Shown here: positions 7,847-15,510 of the stretch, in pieces
Position numbering within the stretch: the stretch's first letter is position 1
Layout of the letters: each line of letters starts with the position of its first letter
The notes under the pieces: generated by a model
What the model was told of the DNA's origin: nothing
Database searches by the model: none
Seen by the model: only the letters and a program-made list of their open reading frames with translations
From: Candidatus Poseidoniales archaeon
GTDB lineage: Archaea; Thermoplasmatota; Poseidoniia; Poseidoniales; Poseidoniaceae
Assembly: GCA_003602635.1 (NCBI GenBank)
Contig: QQSJ01000061.1
Location: forward strand, 1-45,917
Direction of reading: 5' to 3'
Length of the DNA: 45,917 nt
Translations under genes and position numbers: made by a program

Positions 7847-8735
7847 CCAAAAGACCGGTTTGGTAGGCGTATCCAGCGCCACCTACCGCTGCAAGAACGA
7901 GCATCAGGAAGAAGCGGAGGCCCCACCTTCGACGCTTCTTCGGTGGCGAGGCCGCGCCGTTGATGATTTGCCTGAACTCATCAAACGATACCTTCGAATC
8001 TCCATCGGTGTCGCCAAGGTGGAGCATCTTCCTCACCTTCTCGTCCGTCACCTCCCCACTGTCCAAGCTCATCTTGTTGAGCGCAAACCTCAGTTCCTCG
8101 AGTTCAATGTAGCCCGACTTGTCCCTGTCGATCTCCGAGAAGACCACGCGCAGCTCGTCATCAGCAAATTCGGGCTCGGGCCCCTTCGCCTTTCCACCCT
8201 TTGCGAGCGGAATCAATTCCGCATCCTCGGCCACCGCGGGCAAGGGCGGTAACGGAAGATCAGGGAGCGGAAGGTCGGGGAGTGGTAGGTCCAGAGGGGG
8301 TGGCGTCCGGTCTGGGTAGAGCTCTTCGAGGTCTTCCAGCCCCGGTGCTGCGGGCACGGGTCCCTCAACGGCCGACCAAATGGCGTCAAGTGCACTGCGC
8401 GTCACCGGCTTCTCCAGCACCGCCACGGCACCGGCGCTGAAGCCTGCGTCCTTGGCGAGCGAAAGCATGCGGCGAGGCGCGACGAAGATGATGCGTTCGT
8501 CTCCCCCGTGCTCGCGCATTTCCAGCGCGGCGAGGTGGCCGTCCAGGGACGGAAGATCCAGAGCGAGCACGACCAATTCTGGGTCGAGGCGGATGTATTC
8601 GTCCACCGCCTCGTCGCCGTCTTCGCACACGTTGACGTCGAAACCGCGGCCTTGCAGCAGTTCTGTCATCCGCAGCACGTTCATCGGATTTGAGTCGACC
8701 AGCAGGACGGTCGGGGCGACGTCCGAGGCGGTCAT
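7839..8735 (-). CDS. Degenerate receiver domain + two EF-hands + C-terminal membrane anchor
   Basis: Domains in order: a response-regulator receiver fold (residues 8-125, starting PTVLLVDSNP and ending with the conserved lysine in VLEKP, K109); a proline-rich linker with tandem LPLPD units (about 148-166); two canonical EF-hand loops (203-214, DRDKSGYIELEE; 242-253, DTDGDSKVSFDE); a basic KKRRR stop; and one membrane helix (272-295). The phosphoacceptor aspartate position, four residues before the conserved proline, is alanine (A58), the second acidic pocket residue is serine, and the usual Thr/Ser is A86, so phosphorylation is unlikely. Both EF loops have all metal ligands. It may be a membrane-tethered calcium-responsive scaffold (inference). 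It follows the DUF1844 gene by 49 bp. Confidence 0.8.
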   Translation of the reverse strand: MTASDVAPTVLLVDSNPMNVLRMTELLQGRGFDVNVCEDGDEAVDEYIRLDPELVVLALDLPSLDGHLAALEMREHGGDERIIFVAPRRMLSLAKDAGFSAGAVAVLEKPVTRSALDAIWSAVEGPVPAAPGLEDLEELYPDRTPPPLDLPLPDLPLPDLPLPPLPAVAEDAELIPLAKGGKAKGPEPEFADDELRVVFSEIDRDKSGYIELEELRFALNKMSLDSGEVTDEKVRKMLHLGDTDGDSKVSFDEFRQIINGAASPPKKRRRWGLRFFLMLVLAAVGGAGYAYQTGLLVI

Positions 8736-8784
8736 GTCTCCAACCCACCGCGTGGCCCGCCATGAAGGATGCGCCGGTTCGGCC

Positions 8785-9138
8785 TCAGAGGGACTCGCTC
8801 GGGCCGTCCCTTGGGGAAGCGAAGGTCTGCTTCACGGTCTCAGCGTCCCGCTCCTCTTCCTCGAGTTGGCGTTGGCGGGCCGGGGCTTTGACGAACTGCA
8901 GCCTCAATTCAGACAGCAAGCCGTCGAGCAACGCATGCGATTTCGCGTCCAAATTCCCTTTCGTTGTGGTTTGCAAGGCTCCGATCAAATCGATGGCTTC
9001 CTTCGCCTCGGGGAGGTTGAATCGGAAGCCGCCCTCGGGATGGGGAAGGTGCCCAAGGTTCAGGAGCGCGGTGCGCTGAAGCATGTGAATCAGTTGAAAC
9101 AGCCGTTCAGTGGACTCGTTGGGAAACGTGGCGTCCAT
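8785..9138 (-). CDS. DUF1844 family protein
   Basis: This 117-residue soluble helical protein carries the DUF1844 pattern: an N-terminal helix (RLFQLIHMLQRTALLNLGHLP), then LPEAKEAIDLIGALQ, TKGNLDAKSHALLDGLLSELRLQFV and a charged tail. The family is best known from bacteria and has no established function. ATG 9138 is preferred because the ftsY stop gives TGA-GGG followed by six bases to this ATG; ATG 9144 is the alternative. It is the gene directly after ftsY, so it is co-expressed with the protein-targeting machinery. Confidence 0.8.
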   Translation of the reverse strand: MDATFPNESTERLFQLIHMLQRTALLNLGHLPHPEGGFRFNLPEAKEAIDLIGALQTTTKGNLDAKSHALLDGLLSELRLQFVKAPARQRQLEEEERDAETVKQTFASPRDGPSESL

Positions 9139-9144
9139 CGGCAT

Positions 9145-9150
9145 CCCTCA
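9145..9150 (-). promoter_or_regulatory. Ribosome binding site TGAGGG at ftsY stop, before DUF1844 gene
   Basis: TGA of ftsY plus GGG, then six bases (ATGCCG) and ATG 9138: the same stop-to-start geometry as at neuA, ftsY and the binding lipoprotein gene. It decides between the two candidate ATGs. Confidence 0.55.
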
Positions 9151-10485
9151 TTCGAAAATTTCCTCGATCAGCCAATCCGGATCGAAGGGTGTGAGGTCTT
9201 CGTATCCTTGGCCCATGCCTGCGAACACAATCGGGCGTCCGGTGGCGAAGGCGATCGACAAGCCTGCGCCGCCTTTGGCGTCGGTATCGAGTTTGGTCAA
9301 GACGGCCCCGTCAAATTGGAGCATGGACTGGAACATTCGAGCCTGTTCAACCGCGTCGTTGCCCGCCAAACTGTCGCCGACAAAGAGGGTCAGGTGAGGA
9401 TTTGCAACGCGCCTTACCTTGGCGAGTTCGTTCATCAGGTTCGTCTTGTTCTGCATCCTTCCTGCCGTGTCCACCAAGACCACGTCGATGCCTTTGGCCT
9501 TGGCCGAGGCGATGGCGTCGCGTGCGATGGCCGCGCTGTCTCCGCCGCGTTGGCTTGAGATGCAGCGAACGCCGAGGTTCTCGCAATGCTGTTCCAATTG
9601 CTGGATGGCTCCCGCGCGAAAGGTGTCTCCTGCTGCAGCGATGACCGTATGGCCCTGTGCCATCAGCCGATGGGCGAGTTTCGCCGTGGTGGTGGTCTTG
9701 CCCGTGCCGTTGACGCCGACGAGCATGATGACCACGGGGGCGTCGCCGGCCTCGAGGGCTTTCGCGACGGTGGCGTCAAAATCCCAGTATCCTGCTTCGA
9801 GGAGCGAACGGAGCGCACGCTTCAGGCTGGCCTCAAGCACTTTCGCCAAATCCGCACCACGGCGGAGACGTGCGCCGATCAGTTGGTTGCGCAAGGCGTC
9901 GACCACGCCGGTGACGGCGTCCGATGACACGTCCGATTCCAACAGGGCCCATTCGAGTTCTTCGAGCAGGTCGTCCAAGGCCTTGCTTGATTTGATGACG
10001 CGCCCGCCTTCGCTGACCACGCCACCTCCGAGATCGATTCGGATGTCGTCGCCCGATTCGGTGGTCATGTTGGCCTCAACGCTTGATCCGCGAGGTGCTT
10101 GGGCCACCTCCACCAGCTGCCTTCCAGTCGTGGACCGCATCATGCGGAGTTCGACCTTGGGCGCGGCGGGGGCTCGTCGCTTGGGTTTGGGAGCTGGAGT
10201 GGGTTGCGCGACCGGTTCCTCTTCTGGAAGCTCCCAATCGTCCTCCGGGGCCTCCCAATCGTCCTCGGGAGCCTCCCAATCGTCGTCTTCTGGATCGTCC
10301 CAATCCTCCTCGGTTGACGAGGGTGGGGTCGCCGAAGGGGTTTGAGCGGGTTGTGCCTGCGCTTCCTCGCGGGCGCGGAGGGCCGCCTGCGCTTCGTCCG
10401 ATCCGTCCTCGGCCAACATGCCTTCTGCATCGGATGCATCGACCGTTTCCTTGACGCGGCGGCGGAAGCGGTTGAACAGCCCCAT
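9148..10485 (-). CDS. ftsY: Signal recognition particle receptor FtsY
   Basis: FtsY is the GTPase that docks SRP-ribosome complexes at the membrane. The NG domain is complete: P-loop GVNGTGKTTTTAKLA (about residues 254-268), DTFRAGAIQQLEQH, DTAGRMQNK, and TKLDTDAKGGA near the C-terminus, ending with the usual membrane-interacting tail. The N-terminus starts with a basic amphipathic segment (MGLFNRFRRRVKETV) followed by an acidic A domain containing tandem DDWEAPE units (about residues 59-86). At 445 residues it is longer than most archaeal FtsY because of this region. It follows pfdA by nine bases with the start preceded by GAGGTGA. Confidence 0.97.
   Translation of the reverse strand: MGLFNRFRRRVKETVDASDAEGMLAEDGSDEAQAALRAREEAQAQPAQTPSATPPSSTEEDWDDPEDDDWEAPEDDWEAPEDDWELPEEEPVAQPTPAPKPKRRAPAAPKVELRMMRSTTGRQLVEVAQAPRGSSVEANMTTESGDDIRIDLGGGVVSEGGRVIKSSKALDDLLEELEWALLESDVSSDAVTGVVDALRNQLIGARLRRGADLAKVLEASLKRALRSLLEAGYWDFDATVAKALEAGDAPVVIMLVGVNGTGKTTTTAKLAHRLMAQGHTVIAAAGDTFRAGAIQQLEQHCENLGVRCISSQRGGDSAAIARDAIASAKAKGIDVVLVDTAGRMQNKTNLMNELAKVRRVANPHLTLFVGDSLAGNDAVEQARMFQSMLQFDGAVLTKLDTDAKGGAGLSIAFATGRPIVFAGMGQGYEDLTPFDPDWLIEEIFE
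10229..10310 (-). repeat. Short tandem repeat coding acidic DDWEAPE units in FtsY
   Basis: The segment encodes four imperfect copies of an acidic W-E-x-P unit in the FtsY A domain; the nucleotide repeat (GGCCTCCCAATCGTCCTC on the plus strand) is close to perfect in the middle copies, suggesting recent copy-number change. Confidence 0.75.
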
Positions 10486-10491
10486 GATGTC

Positions 10492-10497
10492 ACCTCA
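10492..10497 (-). promoter_or_regulatory. Ribosome binding site TGAGGT at pfdA stop, before ftsY
   Basis: The pfdA stop TGA runs into GGTGA, a good complement of the archaeal 16S rRNA tail, with six bases from TGAGGT to ATG 10485. Confidence 0.65.
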
Positions 10498-11055
10498 GTC
10501 GTCCAACGTCAACTCAGAGCCGAAGCGCCTTCGGCGAGGGGCAGGGGCCCGCTTTGCTTCAGACTCGGGTTCTGGTTCGTCTGGGCTGGTCGTTTCAGCG
10601 GGGGCGGGCTCGGCCTTCGCGTCGCTTTCGATTTTCTCGGCCATGGCGTTGAAGGCGATCGCATGTTGTGCAACCTCCTCCTCCAATTCGCTCATGCGGG
10701 CTTCAAGATCGTTCACGATGCTTTCGAGGTCCTTCTGGCGCTGCTGAGTGACCTCCAATGCACCGGTCCAGGTGCGCTCACCGTACACGCCGCTGCCGAG
10801 ATCAACGATGGAGCGCCCTTCGGCGTCAGAGGGTGCGAGTGGGAGGCTGACGCCGGCCCCGATGCCCACGTGGCCGCTGGCGGTTCCTGCGGTAGCGGAC
10901 TCAAGCAGCGAGGTCAACACCGCTGCGGTTCGGCGGTGGTCTTCGACGACTTCAAGCACGCCTTGCTTGCGGCGATCGAGTTCCTCCAAGCGTTGCCTGC
11001 TGCGCTCAACAATGCGGGCCAGCCGCTGCAATTCAGCACGTGGTTCGGAGGACAC
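10495..11055 (-). CDS. pfdA: Prefoldin subunit alpha
   Basis: Prefoldin is the hexameric co-chaperone that holds unfolded proteins for the thermosome. The 186-residue product has the alpha-class pattern: an N-terminal coiled coil (ELQRLARIVERSRQRLEELDRR), a central beta-hairpin region with GIGAGVSLPL and YGERTW, and a second coiled coil (EVTQQRQKDLESIVNDLEARMSELEEEV). An additional acidic/proline-rich C-terminal tail of about 45 residues is unusual for archaeal prefoldins of about 140-150 residues. The start is GTG 11055. Gene order eL20-pfdA-ftsY is the classical archaeal arrangement and supports the call. Confidence 0.88.
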   Translation of the reverse strand: MSSEPRAELQRLARIVERSRQRLEELDRRKQGVLEVVEDHRRTAAVLTSLLESATAGTASGHVGIGAGVSLPLAPSDAEGRSIVDLGSGVYGERTWTGALEVTQQRQKDLESIVNDLEARMSELEEEVAQHAIAFNAMAEKIESDAKAEPAPAETTSPDEPEPESEAKRAPAPRRRRFGSELTLDD

Positions 11056-11097
11056 CGACCTTTCCGGGTCGGCCGCCCTTGATGAATGCCGCGACGG

Positions 11098-11367
11098 TCA
11101 TTCTTCTTCCGTAGGTGCGACCGGGCCGCCTGCGGCAGCGATGGCCTCGCGGAAGTGGTGGAGCACGCTGGGCTCTTGGGAGGTGCGGGGATCGATCTCC
11201 GCAACAGAATCCAGGTGGATGGAGCGGCGGGTGACGTTGTGGCGGGATCCCATGATGGAGTACACGCGGTGCTCCGCATCGCCCGCATCAGCGGCGGGGA
11301 GGTCCATCGAGAACGCTTGACGTTGCTGGCCGAAAGGCGCGGTGCCCTTGACGCGGAAGGCCTTCAT
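11098..11367 (-). CDS. rpl18a: Ribosomal protein eL20 (L18a/LX)
   Basis: The 89-residue product matches archaeal LX: MKAFRVKGTAPFGQQRQAFSMDL, then HRVYSIMGSRHNVTRRSIHLDSVAEI, where the YSxxGSRHxxxRRxI core is diagnostic. It is a large-subunit protein of archaea and eukaryotes. An acidic C-terminal tail (VAPTEEE) is a local extension. The start is ATG 11367; a TATA-like TTTAAG box centred 27 nt upstream indicates a leaderless mRNA. It heads the minus-strand cluster with pfdA and ftsY. Confidence 0.9.
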   Translation of the reverse strand: MKAFRVKGTAPFGQQRQAFSMDLPAADAGDAEHRVYSIMGSRHNVTRRSIHLDSVAEIDPRTSQEPSVLHHFREAIAAAGGPVAPTEEE

Positions 11368-11390
11368 GAGGCCCGCGACCGGCCGTTCCG

Positions 11391-11398
11391 TCTTAAAC
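11391..11398 (-). promoter_or_regulatory. TATA box for the eL20-pfdA-ftsY operon (leaderless)
   Basis: GTTTAAGA on the minus strand is centred about 27 nt before ATG 11367 in otherwise GC-rich DNA. At archaeal TATA-to-start-site spacing this places transcription initiation on the start codon itself. Confidence 0.6.
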
Positions 11399-11452
11399 GC
11401 GGCGGCGTGGCATCGCCGGGGGGCTGATAGAGGCAGAGCGTGTGCTGAAGGC

Positions 11453-14374
11453 GTGCGCGCCGCTCTGATGATCGTCCTGCTCCTCGGCGCAGGGCTTGGT
11501 CCAATGGCTGCGCCCGCCCATGAATCGGGGCTGGTCGTGCTCGAAGTCGAGGAAGGCGTGTGGACCCAAGCCACATGGACGGCCTTGACGGAAGACGGGT
11601 GGTCTCTCCTCCGACTGGCCACATGGACGGAAGCCGTCGTTTGGCACGATGGGGCGAGAGCCCCGCCGGAGGGATTCCTCATGCGCGCCGTGCCGGTGCC
11701 TGACGTCGATGCCTTGGTGGTGGATCAGCCGGTCAGGCTGGTGTTTGAACCTCGTCTGCCCGCTGAGGCGGTCGAACGGTTGGTCGCGGCCGGTGGCCCA
11801 ACGACCGTGGAACCGAACATGCGTGGCGTTCAAACCGTCATGGTGCCCTTTCACCCCACCCAACAACACTGGCCTGGCCTGCAACAAATCGAACCCGTCC
11901 TCCACACCGAGTCCCGGAACGACCGAGGCGCTGGCTTGCTACAATCCGGATCACAAAGCGACTTCCCATTGTGGGCGCTTGGTTTCAACGGAAGCGGCGT
12001 GGTGCTGGCCACCGCCGACAGCGGACTGGACATGGATCACGCTTGTTTCCGACAGGGAACGGACGTGATTGGAACACCGGGGCCTGACCACAGAAAGGTG
12101 GTCTTGCTCAACACCACCCTCGATGACGGGGACACACCCGGTCACAGCGATTACCGCCATGGGACCCACACCGCCGGCACGCTCGGATGTGAGCCAGTGG
12201 ACTGGAACCGTTCCAACGCGCCCGGCGAAGGGGTTTCGTTGGCGCATGGTGCTCGCCTCGTCGTCGCCGACATCGTTGATGCCAGTGGGTGGTCTCCGCC
12301 TTCGTTCGACGCCCTGTTGTCGGAAGCTGCGCTGCAGGGAGCCGTCATTCACGCCCACTCATGGGGCGATGACACAACGGAATACACGGCCAGGAGTGAG
12401 GCGCTTGATCGGTGGTCGTTGGAACACCCTTGGACCCTGGCGTTCATTGCACCGGGCAACGGTGGACAGGTGCTTGAGCCTGCCAATGCCCTCAACGCGG
12501 TGGCGGTTGGAGCCACGACGGTGGGCACCCCTGACGAGCGGTGGGTCGGTTCGCCTGAAGGTCCGACGGTGTTTGGCACCGATGGCATTGGTCTCCTTGT
12601 GCCCGGAGCGCACATCGTCTCCGCGAAAGCCGACGGAGATCCGAACAGCATGAACGGGGATTGGCGGGGTTCCAGCGGCACGAGCATGGCGACGCCCATG
12701 GCGGCCGCTGCGGCCGGTGTGCTGCAACAGATGATCGAGGACGGCGTGCTGCACGGCGGCTCGCCCAGTGAAGCGACCCTCAACCTCACCGCACACGCCC
12801 CGATGTGGGCGAGCCCGGACCCTTCTGGCCTGGCTTGGGCGTCCGATGGATGGACGCCGTCGGGCCCCATGCTGCGCGCAGCCTTGTCGCTAAGCGCCGA
12901 ACCGCTTCCCCCGGAACACGCCAACGGAGGAGCGGGGCCGGGAGGATTGAGCAACGCTCACGACGGATGGGGTCAACCACGGCTGGAGCGGTTGCTCGCG
13001 CCCACCCAGATCGATGGAGCGTGGGATTTGACGCCGCATGTGTTCCTTCACGACGCGTACCGGCTTCATGCCGGAACGCCACAAAGCCTGCTTGGCGAAC
13101 GTCTGAACCTCACTGGGAACACCGATCGTCTCGGTGAAGCCCCATGGAACGGTTCCGGGGCCGTGGGGCCTTTCCTCGCCGAAGGGGACCGTTACCAACG
13201 GACGTTTGACCTCCGACCGGGAGAGGACCTCGACGTGCGGTTGGCCTACCCTTCGCTGGGCGGTCAAGCCGTGGATGACCTCGTGCTCTACGTTCACTTG
13301 GACGACGGTCATACAGCGGCGTCGGGGATTGATTTCGGAGGGGCTTCCGTGTTGAGTGACGACGTCCCATCGCCTGAACGGTCAAACGAAACGCTGCGTG
13401 GAATCCACATCAACTCGGACGATCTTGGCAACGCCACGTCGGCGACGGTGGAGGTTGTCGCTCGCCACGTGGTGCCAGGAAACAGCCCGGGTGCTTTGGG
13501 TGCAGACGGGGATCGCATCGGTTTCGCACTGGCCGTCATGGGGGTGGAACGGGCGCCGCCGGGGCCACAAGACCTCGATGAAGACGGTGTCCTTGACCCA
13601 CTTGACGCGTGTGCGTCAGAACCCGCAGGGGCCGTCGATCTCGACGGCGACGGATGCCCTGACGACCGTGACATGGACGGCATCGACGACGTGGATGATG
13701 CGTGCCCGGACGAAGATGCTCGCCCGGCGGACGGCAACGCCGACGGATGCCTCGACGATTCTGATGCGGACGGCGTCGCCGATCACCTGGATGCTTGCCC
13801 GGCCACCACGGCTGACCCTGCATGGCCCACGAGGGCCGATGGATGCAGGCCCGCGGATGTTGTGCCCGTGGTGGAAGCATCGTTCCCCCAACCCAATCTT
13901 GCTCCTGACCAAGCGTTGGAAGTGGTGGTGATGGTGCGTGACGCCGACGGTGACGGGGGCGAACTTCTCGCCTCGTTGGTCGTTGACGGCGTGCCCCTCC
14001 CGGGCAGCCACATGCACGCCAACGGCACAGGACACCACATCCTCGTCTGGAACGCGACGGTATGGGCCGTGCCTTGGGTCGAGAACGGTTCGCTGGTGGA
14101 CGTGATCTTGACCTTCGAAACGTCGAACGCATCGCCGGAAGCGACGCTTGAGGTGGCCATGCCTGTGGGGGGCGTGCGTACCGTCGTCCTCCACCCTCCG
14201 CCTTCTGCCCCAAGCGAGGATATGTCGCCGTCCTTCCGACCGGCTCTCTTGGCTGGGCTGCTTTTGCTGCTTCTTGTGGCGTTGATTCGGTGGCGTGAGC
14301 CGCCTGAACGGGACCCTGCGGGACCACGCGACCCCTTTGTCACCTCGTCGAGGCCTCGAAAATCAGAAGAGTGA
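11453..14374 (+). CDS. Secreted, membrane-anchored subtilase (S8) with thrombospondin type 3 repeats
   Basis: GTG 11453 opens a signal peptide (MRAALMIVLLLGAGLGPMAAPA); ATG 11468 is an alternative. The S8 catalytic triad is complete: D189 (ATADSGLDMDH), H236 (HGTHTAGT) and S411 (GTSMATP). The segment before residue 170 resembles a prodomain or beta-rich spacer. A jelly-roll-like C-terminal region follows, then Ca-binding thrombospondin type 3 repeats at about residues 706-800 with several DxDxDGxxD loops, another beta domain, and a final membrane helix (LLAGLLLLLLVALI) with a short basic cytoplasmic tail. It is probably a cell-surface endopeptidase for protein scavenging or surface-protein processing. 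It is divergent from eL20. Confidence 0.92.
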   Translation: MRAALMIVLLLGAGLGPMAAPAHESGLVVLEVEEGVWTQATWTALTEDGWSLLRLATWTEAVVWHDGARAPPEGFLMRAVPVPDVDALVVDQPVRLVFEPRLPAEAVERLVAAGGPTTVEPNMRGVQTVMVPFHPTQQHWPGLQQIEPVLHTESRNDRGAGLLQSGSQSDFPLWALGFNGSGVVLATADSGLDMDHACFRQGTDVIGTPGPDHRKVVLLNTTLDDGDTPGHSDYRHGTHTAGTLGCEPVDWNRSNAPGEGVSLAHGARLVVADIVDASGWSPPSFDALLSEAALQGAVIHAHSWGDDTTEYTARSEALDRWSLEHPWTLAFIAPGNGGQVLEPANALNAVAVGATTVGTPDERWVGSPEGPTVFGTDGIGLLVPGAHIVSAKADGDPNSMNGDWRGSSGTSMATPMAAAAAGVLQQMIEDGVLHGGSPSEATLNLTAHAPMWASPDPSGLAWASDGWTPSGPMLRAALSLSAEPLPPEHANGGAGPGGLSNAHDGWGQPRLERLLAPTQIDGAWDLTPHVFLHDAYRLHAGTPQSLLGERLNLTGNTDRLGEAPWNGSGAVGPFLAEGDRYQRTFDLRPGEDLDVRLAYPSLGGQAVDDLVLYVHLDDGHTAASGIDFGGASVLSDDVPSPERSNETLRGIHINSDDLGNATSATVEVVARHVVPGNSPGALGADGDRIGFALAVMGVERAPPGPQDLDEDGVLDPLDACASEPAGAVDLDGDGCPDDRDMDGIDDVDDACPDEDARPADGNADGCLDDSDADGVADHLDACPATTADPAWPTRADGCRPADVVPVVEASFPQPNLAPDQALEVVVMVRDADGDGGELLASLVVDGVPLPGSHMHANGTGHHILVWNATVWAVPWVENGSLVDVILTFETSNASPEATLEVAMPVGGVRTVVLHPPPSAPSEDMSPSFRPALLAGLLLLLLVALIRWREPPERDPAGPRDPFVTSSRPRKSEE

Positions 14375-14443
14375 GTCCACCTTTGTCAGGGTGAACCTTG
14401 AAGTCCGGACGCGCAGTCGAGGAACCATAGGACGCTGGATACA

Positions 14444-15448
14444 ATGAGCGAACGACTGTACATCGGCATTGACCTCGGCACGTACCAATCGACCATCGCA
14501 TCGAGCTCCGGCACCATCCACACTGTGGAAACCGTCGTCGGCCGACCCAAGGACCCGGTGGCCCGAAACATGCTCAAGCGTGACGTGCTTTTTGGCGCTG
14601 ATGCGCTCAAGCACAAGATGTCCTGCGACCTGTACCGGCCGATGGCCAAGGGCGTGACGCAAGACGATGAAGCCAACCTGGCGGCCGCGAAGGCCTTCAT
14701 GGGCCACCTCATCGAAACGATGGACCCCGAAGAGTACGACGAAGTCGTTGGCGTGGTGTGCTCGCCCTCCCACGTTTCCTTCACGGACAAGTCCAACCTT
14801 GTCGCCACCCTCCGTGGCCAAGTGAACGCCATCATGGTCGTGAGCGAACCCTTCGCCACCGCCTACGGAATCGGTGAATTCCACGGCACCATCGTCGTGG
14901 ACATTGGTGCAGGCACCACCGACATCGCTCGCCTCTACGGGACCTTCCCCAACGACGACGACCAGATCAGCATCGCCGAAGCCGGCGACTGGCTCGACCT
15001 CCACCTCATGGAACTGATTCGCAAGAAGTTCACCGGCGCTCAAGTCACGAAGGACATGGTTCGCCGCTGGAAGGAAGAGTCGTCGTACGTGGGCGGCGAA
15101 GCCCGTGAAGTCCTCGTCTCCCTCTCCGTCGAAGGCAAGCAACAGCGTGTCGACATCGGCGACCTCATCGGTGAAGCATGCGAAGCGCTTGTGCCCCTCC
15201 TCGGAAACGGCATCAAGAAGACGGTCGCTGGCGCCGACCCGGAATACCAGGAAACGTTCCGCCAGAACATCATCCTCTCTGGTGGCGGCTCCCTCATCGA
15301 GGGCATCGCTGACCGCTTGGCTGCGGAGATCGCCGACATCGGAAACGTCGCTGTTCGCTGCGTCGAAGAGCCGATTGACAAGGTCGCCGTTGGCGCTGTG
15401 GCGCTCGCGCAGGACATGCCCGAAGACATGTTCACCTCCATCGAGTGA
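14444..15448 (+). CDS. MreB/MamK-like actin-family ATPase
   Basis: The 334-residue protein has the actin/Hsp70 nucleotide-binding motifs: phosphate-1 YIGIDLGTYQST (D10), phosphate-2 VVDIGAGTTDIA (about residues 149-160) and adenosine motif LSGGGSLIEGI (about 279-289). Between them VVGRPKDPVARNML, a VLFGADALKHK segment and YRPMAKGV closely follow the layout I know from MamK, the filament protein of magnetosome chains, more than MreB or archaeal crenactin. There is no membrane segment. A filament-forming role is inferred. It is followed 62 bp later on the same strand by a long coiled-coil protein, a probable partner. Alternatives are a plasmid-segregation-type actin or a non-polymerising Hsp70-like ATPase. 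Confidence 0.85.
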   Translation: MSERLYIGIDLGTYQSTIASSSGTIHTVETVVGRPKDPVARNMLKRDVLFGADALKHKMSCDLYRPMAKGVTQDDEANLAAAKAFMGHLIETMDPEEYDEVVGVVCSPSHVSFTDKSNLVATLRGQVNAIMVVSEPFATAYGIGEFHGTIVVDIGAGTTDIARLYGTFPNDDDQISIAEAGDWLDLHLMELIRKKFTGAQVTKDMVRRWKEESSYVGGEAREVLVSLSVEGKQQRVDIGDLIGEACEALVPLLGNGIKKTVAGADPEYQETFRQNIILSGGGSLIEGIADRLAAEIADIGNVAVRCVEEPIDKVAVGAVALAQDMPEDMFTSIE

Positions 15449-15510
15449 CGGCGCCGCCGTTTTGCTCGGACAACGCAGGCCCTCAGGGGCTCGATTGAAG
15501 GAAGGTTCAA

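Noticed and set aside
8380-9558. 392-codon open frame on the plus strand
   Set aside because: It runs antisense to the receiver/EF-hand, DUF1844 and ftsY genes, all with clear motifs. Long antisense frames are expected at this GC content, and the product has no recognisable domain.
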